From NCBI GenBank assembly GCA_963816065.1, contig CAWFJG010000022.1, positions 391,307-455,306 of the forward strand: a DNA stretch of 64,000 nucleotides. The letters run 5' to 3'. The notes below the pieces were generated by a model. That model was not told where the DNA came from. It ran no database searches and worked only from the letters and a program-made list of their open reading frames with translations. Every line of letters begins with the position of its first letter. Position 1 is the stretch's first letter. Shown here piece after piece: positions 38,823 through 47,714 of the stretch. This stretch comes from Roseiarcus sp963816065. GTDB lineage: Bacteria; Pseudomonadota; Alphaproteobacteria; Rhizobiales; Beijerinckiaceae. A program made the position numbers and the translations under genes.

Positions 38823-39218
38823 TCAGGAGATCATTTCGGTCGACTGGCCCGCGTACTGCACCTTGATGACGCCGCCCCATGTGCACATCAGGATGCTGAT
38901 GTCGTCCAAGGCCGGCACGCTGTCGAGGATCACCGGGGGCGAAACAGCGCCGGGAACCCATGGCGCCGGCGTGACCGGTATGCACGGCATCGGCGTCAGA
39001 ACGCCCAGCGCCGCTGCGGTCGCGGACGCGACGGCCGGATTGCTCGGCGTCGTGCACATGCCGAACGGCATGATGTTGGTCATCGGGATATGATCATTGA
39101 TGTTGGCGGCCGGCTGGGTGCTCGTGAGCATCCGGTGGATCGGAAGCACGACCATCGTGCTGGGCGCCATTCCGAACGAACACATCAGCGTCGCGCCGTT
39201 GCAGACATGAAAGGGCAT
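38823..39218 (-). CDS. PAAR-like (DUF4280) spike-tip protein
   Basis: 131 residues from ATG 39218 (MPFHVCNGATLMCSFGMAPS) with GGGAG upstream. It carries two imperfect halves with paired cysteines: CNGATLMCSFG, MPFGMCTTPSNP, LTPMPCIPVTPAPW and LMCTWGGVI, the pattern of DUF4280 PAAR-like proteins that sharpen VgrG. No extra effector domain is fused. It converges on the DUF6931 gene. Confidence 0.85.
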   Translation of the reverse strand: MPFHVCNGATLMCSFGMAPSTMVVLPIHRMLTSTQPAANINDHIPMTNIMPFGMCTTPSNPAVASATAAALGVLTPMPCIPVTPAPWVPGAVSPPVILDSVPALDDISILMCTWGGVIKVQYAGQSTEMIS

Positions 39219-39428
39219 CGATCGAGCTCCCATGCGTCCTGCGCGCTCCCGATCTCGGGACGGTGTCTGTCGCCGACGGCGGCCAAACCCGCCTCGCCTG
39301 GAGCGTCGAGCCCATCCTGCTTCATTGTGGGCGACGGGGCAATCCCGGCCGGGCGACGCGCGTGACCGGCCGCCACGCCGGGCCGGCGGCCGCTCGCCTC
39401 GCCCGCCGCGATCAGGCATAGTGCGGCG

Positions 39429-41031
39429 ATGGCCGACTCGGATGTTCGCGCGAGCAACGCGCCTGAAATCACCGTCAGCGAGCTGTCGAACGCGCTCAAG
39501 CGGGCGATCGAGGACCGGTTCGGCTATGTCCGCGTGCGCGGCGAAATCTCCGGCTATCGCGGCCCCCATTCGTCCGGCCACGCCTATTTCTGCCTGAAGG
39601 ACGCCAACGCCCGGCTCGACGCGGTCGTCTGGCGCACCGCCTTCGCGCGCATGAAGGTCAAGCCCGAGGAGGGTCTCGAAGTCGTCGCGACCGGACGGTT
39701 GACGACCTTTCCCGGCAAGTCGAGCTACCAGATCGTGGTCGAGCAGCTGGAGCTCGCCGGAATCGGCGCGCTGATGGCGCTGCTCGAGGCCCGGCGCAAG
39801 AAGCTGGCGGAAGAGGGCCTGTTCGAACTCGGCCCGCAAGCGCAAGGTTCCGTTCCTGCCCAGGGTCGTCGGCGTCGTCACCTCGCCGACCGGCGCGGTG
39901 ATCCGCGACATTCTGCATCGCCTGTCCGACCGTTTCCCCATGCGGGTGCTGGTGTGGCCCGTGCGCGTGCAGGGAGAGACCTCGGCCGCCGAGGTGGCGG
40001 CGGCGATCGACGGTTTCAACGCGCTCGCGGCCGGAGGCGTCGCCCCGAGGCCGGACGTGCTGATCGTGGCGCGCGGGGGCGGATCGCTCGAGGACCTGTG
40101 GGGCTTCAACGAGGAGATTGTCGTGCGGGCCGCGGCGCGCAGCGCGATCCCGCTGATCGCCGCGGTCGGCCACGAGACCGACTGGACGCTGATCGACCAT
40201 GTCGCCGACCTGCGCGCCCCGACCCCGACGGCGGCGGCCGAGTTCGCCACGCCCGTTCGGGCCGAGCTGATCGCGTCCGTGGCCGACCTCGATGCGCGCA
40301 GACGTGGCGCGATGCGCCGGCTTCAGGAACGGAGACGCGCGGATCTGCGCGCGATCGTGCGGGCGCTGCCGAGCGGGGAAACGTTTGTCGGAAGCGCGCG
40401 GCAGCGGCTCGACCGGGCGGGCGAAGCGCTCGCGGCTCGTTGCCGCGCCGCGGTCGATTCCCGCGCCCTGCGGCTTGCCGGCCTGGCGCGCGGCCTCGCT
40501 CGCCATTCGCCCCGCGCGCACCTCGCCGGACTCGGCGAGCGCGTGCGCGGGCTCTCCGGGCGCCTGGAGCGCATCGGCCCGCTCCTCATTGAACGCCCAC
40601 GGCGCGAGACGGACACGCTCGCACGGGGGCTCGCGCGCGGGGGCTCGCTGATCGCGCGTCGCCGGATGGAGATGGCCGAGGGGCTCATGCGGCTTGTCGT
40701 ACGGCTCGACCGCGCTCATCGCGACGGCGTCAAGGCGCGACGCGATAGGCTCACGGGGCTCTGGCAGCTCGCCGCGGCTGTCAGCTACCGCGGGGTGCTG
40801 GCGCGCGGCTTCGCCCTGGTCCACGACGAAACCGGCCGCGCTCTGCGCCGCGCCTCGGAAGCGCGCGAGGGCGAACGGCTGACGATCGAATTCGCCGACG
40901 GGATAATCCCCGCGATCGCCGGGCGCGGCCCCGCTTCCGAACCGACGACGCTCGCCGCGCCCATGCCGCAACCCCGGCCCAAACGGCCGCGCGACGATCG
41001 GAACGCGGGCGGCCAAGGCTCGCTGTTCTGA
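39429..41031 (+). CDS. xseA: Exodeoxyribonuclease VII large subunit, one frame break
   Basis: About 533 residues. N-terminal OB-fold: ITVSELSNALKRAIEDRFGYVRVRGEISGY, GHAYFCLKDANARLDAVVW. Catalytic domain: VVGVVTSPTGAVIRDILHRLSDRFP, DVLIVARGGGSLEDLWGFNEE and IAAVGHETDWTLIDHVADLRAPTPTAAAE, followed by long helices. With XseB (not here) it degrades single-stranded DNA. The frame breaks near 39831 (one extra G; FE then ARKRKVPFLPRV). Both halves are fully conserved. Confidence 0.95.
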
Positions 41032-41082
41032 GAAGGGCGGGACAGCCAAACCCCTCGCTTCCGGTCGGGCGCCGATCCGGTT

Positions 41083-41105
41083 CGCCTGCGAGCGGGCGGT
41101 TTTTT
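41083..41105 (+). terminator. Intrinsic terminator of xseA
   Basis: Stem CGCCTG (41083-41088) pairs with CGGGCG (41093-41098) around loop CGAG, followed by G and six T residues (41100-41105), 52 bases past the xseA stop. Typical rho-independent terminator. Confidence 0.65.
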
Positions 41106-41188
41106 GCCGCCGGTCCACCATTCGGCTCCAAATAAGTCATGCGATGTCAAGGTGTTGCGGATGAACAACCCGATGGTTGCGGGCTTCC

Positions 41189-41262
41189 GGCAGGCGTGGA
41201 ACAGGCGCGTTAACAGGCTCGGAACAGGCCCATAACAGGCATTGATCAGGCCGGTAACAGGG
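41189..41262 (-). repeat. Second GCCTGTT heptamer array, inverted
   Basis: On the plus strand the unit is AACAGGC. Copies begin at 41189 (partial, CAGGC only), 41200, 41212, 41223, 41234, 41245 (variant ATCAGGC) and 41256 (AACAGGG). Steps are 11, 12, 11, 11, 11 and 11 bases. The variant unit GCCTGAT also occurs once in the 7.9 kb array. Between the ends of converging xseA and glutamine amidotransferase genes. Confidence 0.85.
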
Positions 41263-41400
41263 GGGCGAGATCGGAAGCGCGAGCGGGCGCGGCCGGGTTG
41301 TAGAGCAAGGTCGGGCGCCCCTTGCGCCCGCGTGGGATAAGCAGACCCTGTCGGCGCCCGGACAAAGCCGCCGCGGAAGTCGTCCGGAAATCGTCCTGCT

Positions 41401-42217
41401 TTATGCGGCGCAGGCTTCGCCGTCGTCCCCGAGCGGGCGGGCTGTCGGCCGCGGCTCCGTGTGCGAGCGTCGCGGTCGTTCCGCTGCGGCAGCCTGGCCT
41501 TGGAGCCGCCCTGCCAGCCAATCCGGCAGGAACGCTTCGAGCCAGGCCGCCACGCGGCCGTCGTGCTGGAACCAGCCGCCGAGATGGCCCGGGCGCTGCT
41601 GCGCGCCGGGCCGCGTCAGTCTTTCGGCGCCGCGCAGGGTCCACCTGCACATCATGTGATAGGTGACTTCCGGATGGAACTGCAACGCGACGGCCCGGGC
41701 GCCGTATCGATAGGCCTGAATGGGAAAATCCTGGCCGCCGGTGGCGAGCAATTCGGCGCCCGTCGGCAGGTCGAAATCCGTCCGAATGCCACTGATAAAC
41801 GCAACGCGGAAAGGGCTCGGCGCAAAGGCCGTCTCCCGCAGGTTTCGGTTGAATGGCGAAATAGCCGATCTCGCTGCGCTTGTCGTCGTAGCTGTACACC
41901 CGCGCCCCGAGCTGGCGGGCGAGCATCTGGGCCCCGAGGCAGATGCCGAGCAACGGCTTGCGCTCGAGGAGCGGCACGGCGAACCACTCGATCTCGTGTC
42001 GGATCCAGTCGGCAAAATCGTTGGCGCTCATCGGGCCGCCGAACACGACGACCCCGTCATGGTCGGCGAGCGTCTTGGGCAGCGGCTCGCCGAGACTCGG
42101 ACGGCGGATGTCGAGCCGCGCGCCCATCGCCCTGAGCGCCAGCCCGACCCGCCCGGGGGTGGAATGCTCCTGATGCAGAACGATCAGCACAACCGGCCGA
42201 CGAGCCACGCTCGCCAT
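41401..42217 (-). CDS. Class I glutamine amidotransferase, one frame break
   Basis: About 270 residues. GVVVFGGPMSANDF and LLGICLGAQMLARQLGARVY supply the oxyanion and nucleophile Cys (GICLGAQ). VALQFHPEVTYHMMCRW gives the catalytic His-Glu pair. Resembles stand-alone GMP-synthase-like or gamma-glutamyl peptidase-type amidotransferases. One extra base near 41786 breaks the frame (QWHSDGF, then DLPTGAELLATGG); the correct frame stops at 41401, while the broken frame runs to 41246. Confidence 0.88.
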
Positions 42218-42403
42218 GGTTTCACCTCGACTGTCGTTGGGCCTTCGCGACCATACGCGCGATTCGCAATATAGCGATGCAACTTTTGCGCCGAAAGCGC
42301 GGGCAAGGGCGTCATCGACCGCCCGTCGACATTATTTGGGGCGCCGCGCCTTGCGTTCGCGCGGTCGCGCCGATATAGACACGGCCCGGCCGGCAGCATC
42401 GCG

Positions 42404-42479
42404 GCTCCCATCGTCTAGCGGTCCAGGACGTCGCCCTCTCACGGCGAAAACAGGGGTTCGAGTCCCCTTGGGAGCGCCA
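42404..42479 (+). tRNA. tRNA-Glu (CTC)
   Basis: 76 bases including an encoded CCA (42477-42479). Acceptor stem GCTCCCA/TGGGAGC, anticodon arm TCGCC-CTCTCAC-GGCGA with anticodon CTC at 42438-42440, T-arm with GGTTCGAGTCC and stem pairing intact. All four arms fold. A 35-bp repeat (42481-42515) follows directly. Confidence 0.97.
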
Positions 42480-42480
42480 A

Positions 42481-42515
42481 TTTCGACACCGCTCGGAACA
42501 AAACTGCGAACACCC
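42481..42515 (+). repeat. Direct repeat next to tRNA-Glu, left copy
   Basis: 35 bases that match 53542-53576 at 31 positions in the same orientation, including the unbroken core CACCGCTCGGAACAA. It starts two bases after the tRNA CCA. A candidate left boundary of an 11 kb block; it could also be a dispersed tRNA-linked repeat. Confidence 0.55.
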
Positions 42516-42856
42516 TCGCCGAAACTCGGCGTAGGCTTGCCCGCTTCGGGCGGAGTTCTCCCGCCCCAACTCGAGCAGGAACAGCCGGAATCGGCCGGAC
42601 ACCGGACCTCCAGCGTCGAGCGGGAGCACGTCGTCTCCGCCCATTCCTGCCGTAGCCGGGTGGCCTGGAACACGCCGCGCTCGAAGGCGTAGAGGGCGGC
42701 GGTCGCGCGGCTCGTCGCGCCGATCTTGCCGCGGAGGCTCTGATGTGGCGTTCGGCGGTCCTGGGGCGAGATCTCGAGTGGGCGCGCCATTTCCCTCCGC
42801 CAAAGGCAGGCTCTTTGGATGGTCCAAGAACCCGCTCCGTGAGCGGGCGAACGCCA
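42516..42856. other. Gap between tRNA-Glu and the sugar cassette
   Basis: About 340 bases without a gene. The only structure seen is the hairpin at 42831-42847. Confidence 0.45.
42831..42847 (-). terminator. Hairpin downstream of the binding-protein-like gene
   Basis: Perfect 7-bp stem CCCGCTC/GAGCGGG with a 3-base loop, 10 bases past the stop of the minus-strand gene, followed on that strand by TTCTT. A likely terminator of the ROK/binding-protein transcript. Confidence 0.5.
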
Positions 42857-43837
42857 TTACGGCAACGCCGGCGCCGGCGCGTGCCAGACGGCCTCGTAGG
42901 ACTCGCGGAGATTTTCGCGGGTCACCTTGAGTCCGGTCGAGCTGATCCACGCCGGGGGACGCCGCCCGATGAGCCCGAGGAGCGCCGCACTCGCGGCCGC
43001 CGCGCCCTGATCGTAGGGCCGTTGCGCCGCAATGCCCTTCAGCGGTCCGTCCGAGCGAAGCTCGGCGGCGATCTCGTTGCCGAGATCGACGGTGACGATC
43101 GGCAACGACTTCGCGCCTTCGCGGATCGCGGACAGGACTTTCAGCGCCGGCACGTCCCAGGCGACGAAGACGCAATCGAGATCGTCGTTCTCCGCCAGCA
43201 GGCGACTGTACGCGTCGCCCGCATCCTCGACTTTGGCGAACCGCCTTCGCACCAGGGTGACGTCGGGGCGTTCGGCGCTCATCCACTTGCGAAAGGCGAT
43301 CTCCCGCTCGTTGGTGACGAAGAATTCCGCTTCATAGGTCAGGATGCCGGCGACGCCTTCGTTCGTGACCTGGGGCGAAGCCAATTCGGCGGCGATTGCG
43401 CCCAATCCGAAATTGTCGGCGGAACTCACCGCGAGATAATCGACGCCGGGCCGGAGGCCGGAGGGCGCGTTGTCGAGCAGAATCAGCGTTTTTTCCGCCC
43501 GCATGATCGCACGATGGCCTTCGAGAACTCCCGAAGATCCGATCGGAAGGCTGATCACGGCATGAACGGGCTCCTTTGCGAGCCTGACAAGCTCGCGGTT
43601 CTGCTTCGCCTTGTCGAAACCGCAGTCGATGATCTCCGTGACGGTCGCACCGTGGTGGCCGAGCGTCGCGATGATGCCCGCCAACTCCTGGCGCGACCAG
43701 TCGCTCATCGTTGTATGCAGGACGATCGCGGCCGCGAACCCGCCGGCGCGCGCCTGCGCCGCCTCGGCGTCCGTCAGGACCAGCTTGTCCGCCGGAAAGG
43801 CCTTCTCGCCACGGGGTCCCAGACCAACGGTCTGCAT
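42857..43837 (-). CDS. Sugar-binding-protein paralogue lacking a signal peptide
   Basis: 326 residues of periplasmic-binding-protein fold (type I). It aligns along its length with the SBP at 46500: GLGPRGEKAFPADKLVLTDAE matches STGPNGEKASPASEVVLTPDE, YLAVSSADNFGLG matches YVSSVSADNYGNG, EAEFFVTNEREIAF matches AADFFVTRQRYDGF, and GIAAQRPYDQGA matches GIASQRPYDQGV. It begins MQTVGLGPRGEK with no signal sequence; a stop codon sits two codons upstream in frame, and a ribosome site precedes the ATG, so it should stay in the cytoplasm. Downstream of the ROK gene on the same strand. It may act as an intracellular sugar sensor or be a degraded copy; the frame is intact. Confidence 0.8.
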   Translation of the reverse strand: MQTVGLGPRGEKAFPADKLVLTDAEAAQARAGGFAAAIVLHTTMSDWSRQELAGIIATLGHHGATVTEIIDCGFDKAKQNRELVRLAKEPVHAVISLPIGSSGVLEGHRAIMRAEKTLILLDNAPSGLRPGVDYLAVSSADNFGLGAIAAELASPQVTNEGVAGILTYEAEFFVTNEREIAFRKWMSAERPDVTLVRRRFAKVEDAGDAYSRLLAENDDLDCVFVAWDVPALKVLSAIREGAKSLPIVTVDLGNEIAAELRSDGPLKGIAAQRPYDQGAAAASAALLGLIGRRPPAWISSTGLKVTRENLRESYEAVWHAPAPALP

Positions 43838-43929
43838 TTCTCACCGTCCTCGAAATGATGAATTTCGCATTGAAGGGAACCAGGAAACAAGCCCTTTGCT
43901 CGGGCCTCGCGGAGCGGGTCGCCGAGCGA

Positions 43930-45327
43930 TCAGGGCTTTGCCGGCGGCTGCGCGCTCGGGGGCGCGGATTTCCGCTTCCGCGCCCTAGCTTCCGCCAGGA
44001 ACCGTTCGAACGACGGCTGGCGGCGGGGCGCGCCGATGGTGATCCAATCTCTCAAGCGGGGAATCGCGAAGATCTCCTCCACCGCCAGTCCCGCCGCGCC
44101 CACGAGTTCGGCCGAGCCGCCGAGCTCGGAGCGTACGATCCTGAGGTCGCGCGTCGCGAGCGGGTGCGACCTTCGATAGATCGCTTCCCGGACGGCCGCG
44201 AGCACGATCTCGCCCGAGTGGGCGAGCGAGCCGGCGAGCACGACGGTTCCGGGGTTCATGAGATTGACCAGCGGCGCCAGGCTTTCGCCGATCAACCGGC
44301 CGGACCGCGCCAGCAGTTCCGCGCAGAAGGCGTCGCCGAGCTGGGCGCCGTGACTGACGTCGTTGGCCGTGACGGCGCTCGAGCGCTCGAGGATCTCGGC
44401 GAGGTAGCGGCTTCTCCCGTCGCGGGCGGCGGCCAGCGCTTCTCGGGCGACCGCTTCGCCGCTGGCGATCGAGTCGAGGCAGCCTTTCGCGCCACAGTGG
44501 CAGACCACGTCGCCGCCCTCGTTCGTCGGTGCATGGCCGATGAGGCCGGCGAGGCCCTGCGCGCCGGATCTGAGCTGCCCGTCCGAGACGACGCCGGCGC
44601 TGACGGACCTGTCGAGGCGGACGCAGAGCATGTCCTGCACCCCCAGGCCGGCGCCCGCCTTCATCTCCCCGCGGGTCAGCATCTCGGTGTTGCTGCGCAC
44701 CCACGAGGGCGCGCCGAACCGCAGGGACAGTTCGGTCGAGAAATCGAAGCTGCGCCAGGCCTTGAGGACATCGAGCGCCGCGATGTCGAAGGCGTCGCTC
44801 TCGTTGGCGTCGAGCAGCGCCAGCTCGGGCAGCGCGACGCCGATTGCCCATACGCGCCCCTTCCCGCCGCGCTCGTCGAGCAGCCAGTAAAAGAGCGTCG
44901 TCAGGCGATCGAGGATCGCCTCGGGGCCGAGCGCGAGATCGACGGCCTCGTGATGCTCGACGATCAGGCCGCCGTCGAGATCGGCGAGAGCGACTGCGAG
45001 CGACTCGCGATCGATATGCGCGGCCAGGGTGGCGCCGGCCTCGGCGCAGAAGCGCATGTTCCGGGGCGCGCGGCCTCCGATCGCCGGTCCGAGTTCGCCT
45101 TCGACGATGAGCCCGAGACGCTCGAGCGTCGCCAGCCGGTCGGCGACGACGGCGCGGCCGAGCTCGGCCTCGCGTTCGATGGCGAGGCGGGTGGTCGCGA
45201 CGCCTGAGCGGACAAGGGTGAGAATGGTCGCGAGGCTCGCGGCGCCGGTTTCAATTGTGCTGGGGCGGCCGACGCGCCGTCGGGCGGTCGGCGGGTGCTG
45301 GGGCTGGGAGTGTAGGTCGTTATCCAT
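43930..45327 (-). CDS. ROK-family transcriptional repressor
   Basis: 465 residues. N-terminal winged helix (LATILTLVRSGVATTRLAIEREAELGRAVVADRLATLERLGLI) fused to a ROK sugar-kinase-like domain. The ROK zinc motif appears as VCHCGAKGCLDS and the sugar/ROK signature as GLAGLIGHAPTNEGGDVVCHCG. Such NagC/XylR-type regulators release DNA on binding the sugar. It is divergent from the transport and catabolic genes; palindromes at 45414-45450 are likely operators. The next gene on its strand is the signal-less binding protein, 92 bases away. Confidence 0.9.
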   Translation of the reverse strand: MDNDLHSQPQHPPTARRRVGRPSTIETGAASLATILTLVRSGVATTRLAIEREAELGRAVVADRLATLERLGLIVEGELGPAIGGRAPRNMRFCAEAGATLAAHIDRESLAVALADLDGGLIVEHHEAVDLALGPEAILDRLTTLFYWLLDERGGKGRVWAIGVALPELALLDANESDAFDIAALDVLKAWRSFDFSTELSLRFGAPSWVRSNTEMLTRGEMKAGAGLGVQDMLCVRLDRSVSAGVVSDGQLRSGAQGLAGLIGHAPTNEGGDVVCHCGAKGCLDSIASGEAVAREALAAARDGRSRYLAEILERSSAVTANDVSHGAQLGDAFCAELLARSGRLIGESLAPLVNLMNPGTVVLAGSLAHSGEIVLAAVREAIYRRSHPLATRDLRIVRSELGGSAELVGAAGLAVEEIFAIPRLRDWITIGAPRRQPSFERFLAEARARKRKSAPPSAQPPAKP

Positions 45328-45413
45328 AAAAGCGTGTCGCGCGAAGGGGAATCGGCATTTTGTCGCGGCAGTTTTGTCACATCAAGGCCGCCCTTCGCAG
45401 GGATACGGAATTC

Positions 45414-45450
45414 GAAAATAATTTTCCAGCAAAAGTGTCCGCGCTTTTGC
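45414..45450. promoter_or_regulatory. Two palindromes between ROK regulator and sugar genes
   Basis: GAAAAT-A-ATTTTC (45414-45426) is a perfect 13-bp palindrome, flanked by GGAATTC on its left. Three bases on, GCAAAAG (45429-45435) and CTTTTGC (45444-45450) form a 7-bp dyad with an 8-base spacer. The AT-rich form resembles operators of ROK repressors. Both lie in the divergent gap, so one regulator could control both transcripts. Confidence 0.6.
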
Positions 45451-45570
45451 ACTCTTTTTCATTGACGCGTCCGGCCGTCGGAAGCATCCTCCTCCTGCCT
45501 CGGACAAGAAGTCGCTGGCGACCGGCGCTGGAAGCCGCGGAGGCGCAGATTCTCGAAGGGAGGAAGACCC

Positions 45571-46398
45571 GTGGACGTGCGATTTGCCTATCAAGCCAAC
45601 TGCTGGGGGCCGCTCGGCGGCAATGCGGTCGGCGTCACCTCGATCGGCCAACTCACCTATGTGACCTTCGGCGACATGGCCCGAGCGATCGCCGACATCG
45701 CCGCCGCCGGCTATGCGGGCGTCGAAATGTTCGACGGCAACGTGCTCGACTATCCCGGCGGCCCGTCCGCCCTGAAGTCGGCGCTGTCGAGCGCGGGCGT
45801 CAGCCTCGTCGCCGTCTATTCCGGCGCCAATTTCATCTTCCCCGACGTCCTTGACGAAGAACTCGGCCGCATCGCCCGCGTCGCCGACGCGGCCGCGGCG
45901 CTGTCGGCGGAGCATCTGGTCGTCGGCGGGGGCGCCAAGCGCCTCGCGGGCGCTCAGCCCGGCGACTACGAGCGCCTGGCGGGAGGCCTGGAGAAGGTCG
46001 TCGCCGTCGCCAAGGCGCGCGGCCTCAAGGCGCACTATCATCCGCATCTCTCGACGATCGTCGAAGGCCCCGCGGAAGTGGATCGGATCTTCGGGCTGAC
46101 CTCGATCGACTTCTGTCCCGACACCGCCCACCTCGCCGCGGCCGGCGGGGATGTCCCGGCGATGGTCCGCAAGCACCGCGACCGCATCTCCTACGTGCAC
46201 CTCAAGGGCCTCAGGCGCGACCCCTTCGCCTTCACCCCGCTCGACGAGAGCGACCTCGACAACGCGCCGGTCATCAAGGCCCTGGCCGATACCAACTACA
46301 GCGGCTGGATCCTGACCGAACTCGACGCCTGGCCCGATCCCAGGGGCGGCGCCGAACGAAGCCTCGCCTTCATCAAGAAGACCATCGCCGGAGCTTGA
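45571..46398 (+). CDS. TIM-barrel sugar isomerase/epimerase-like enzyme
   Basis: 275 residues starting at GTG 45571. AP-endonuclease-2/xylose-isomerase-like barrel: FAYQANCWGPLGG, GYAGVEMFDGNV, HLVVGGGAKRLAG, LKAHYHPHLSTIVEG, SIDFCPDTAHLAAAGGD, YVHLKGLRRDPF, GWILTELDAWPDP. The Glu, His, Asp and Glu metal ligands are visible. Related to IolE inosose dehydratase and to 3-keto-sugar isomerases or lyases. First gene of the cassette. Confidence 0.85.
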   Translation: MDVRFAYQANCWGPLGGNAVGVTSIGQLTYVTFGDMARAIADIAAAGYAGVEMFDGNVLDYPGGPSALKSALSSAGVSLVAVYSGANFIFPDVLDEELGRIARVADAAAALSAEHLVVGGGAKRLAGAQPGDYERLAGGLEKVVAVAKARGLKAHYHPHLSTIVEGPAEVDRIFGLTSIDFCPDTAHLAAAGGDVPAMVRKHRDRISYVHLKGLRRDPFAFTPLDESDLDNAPVIKALADTNYSGWILTELDAWPDPRGGAERSLAFIKKTIAGA

Positions 46399-46499
46399 GG
46401 CCCGGCTATGCGGAAGGAGGCTGCGCGTCGACGCCCTTCCGAAAACAGTCAAGACCGGCGTCTGACCGGACGACTTCGCTTTCCAAGGAGGACGACACC

Positions 46500-47621
46500 A
46501 TGATGAAACGAAATCTGTTCGCCGCGGCCTCGGCACTGGCTCTCGCCGGCGCCTTGGCTCTGACGCCTGCCCACGCCACCGACCCGGACGCCGCGCTCGC
46601 GGCGATGAAGACCCAGGTTCTTTCGACCGGGCCGAACGGCGAGAAAGCGAGCCCGGCCTCGGAGGTTGTGCTCACCCCCGACGAACTCGCCAAGGTCAAG
46701 GCGAAGCACGCGACGGCGGCGCTCGTGTTCCACTACGGCGGCAACGACTGGTCGAACGCGCAGGCGGCCGCGCTCAAGGCGCAGTTCGCCGCTGAAGGCA
46801 TCGACGTCATCGCCGTGACCGACGCCGGCTTCAAGCCCGAGAAGCAGGTCTCCGACCTCGAGACGGTGCTGGCGAAGAAGCCCGACATCATCGTCTCGAT
46901 CCCCGTCGATCCGGTCGCGACGGCGGCCGCTTACAAGGCCGCCGCCGACAAGGGCGTCAAGCTCGTGTTCATGGACAACGTGCCGAAGGGCTTCACCGCC
47001 GGCAAGGACTATGTGAGTTCCGTTTCCGCCGACAACTACGGCAATGGCGTCGCGGCTGCGCACCTGATGGCCAAGGCGCTCAAGGGCAAGGGTGAGATCG
47101 GTCTCGTCTTCCACGCCGCCGACTTCTTCGTCACCCGCCAGCGCTACGACGGGTTCAAGAAGACGATCAAGGAGCAGTATCCGGACATCAAGATCGTGGC
47201 CGAGCAGGGCATCGGCGGTCCCGACTTTTCCGGCGACGCCGAGAAGGCGGCCGGCGCGATCCTGACCGAGCACCCGAGAATCAACGCGATCTGGGCGGTC
47301 TGGGACGTTCCCGCCGAAGGCGTGATGTCGGCCGCCCGCGCCGCCGGACGCGACGACCTGATCGTGGTCAACGAGGACCTCGGCGAGAACGTCGCAATCG
47401 CCATGGCCAAGGGCGAGTTCATCAAGGGGATCGCGTCACAGCGTCCCTACGACCAGGGGGTGACCGAGGCGACGCTCGCGGGCTACGCCCTGATCGGCAA
47501 GCCGGCGCCCGCCTATGTCGCGCTGCCCGCGGCCCCGATCACTCGCGATACGCTGCTCGAGAGCTGGAAGGAGATCTATCATCAGCCGGCGACCGACAAG
47601 ATCATGAAGAGCATGAAGTAA
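46500..47621 (+). CDS. Sugar ABC transporter periplasmic binding protein
   Basis: 373 residues. Start at ATG 46500 or 46503 with AAGGAGG upstream, followed by a signal peptide (LFAAASALALAGALALTPAHA). Type I periplasmic fold: ATAALVFHYGGNDWSNAQAAALKAQFAAEGI, DIIVSIPVDPVATAAAYKAAADKGVKLVFMDNVP, AIWAVWDVPAEGVMSAARAAG and GIASQRPYDQGVTEATLAGYALIG. It delivers the sugar to the ABC transporter encoded next. A paralogue without signal peptide lies at 42857-43837. Confidence 0.92.
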   Translation: MMKRNLFAAASALALAGALALTPAHATDPDAALAAMKTQVLSTGPNGEKASPASEVVLTPDELAKVKAKHATAALVFHYGGNDWSNAQAAALKAQFAAEGIDVIAVTDAGFKPEKQVSDLETVLAKKPDIIVSIPVDPVATAAAYKAAADKGVKLVFMDNVPKGFTAGKDYVSSVSADNYGNGVAAAHLMAKALKGKGEIGLVFHAADFFVTRQRYDGFKKTIKEQYPDIKIVAEQGIGGPDFSGDAEKAAGAILTEHPRINAIWAVWDVPAEGVMSAARAAGRDDLIVVNEDLGENVAIAMAKGEFIKGIASQRPYDQGVTEATLAGYALIGKPAPAYVALPAAPITRDTLLESWKEIYHQPATDKIMKSMK

Positions 47622-47714
47622 GCGGCTCATCCTCCGATTCCGCGACGGGCGACCCTGCGACCTCCCCGCCGGGTCGCCCCAACCAAAACTCAGGACCCAA
47701 GGAGACGCCGAGCC

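Noticed and set aside
38815..39093. Plus-strand 92-codon frame at the PAAR-like gene
   Set aside because: The minus-strand frame carries the paired-cysteine DUF4280 pattern; the plus frame is its complement.
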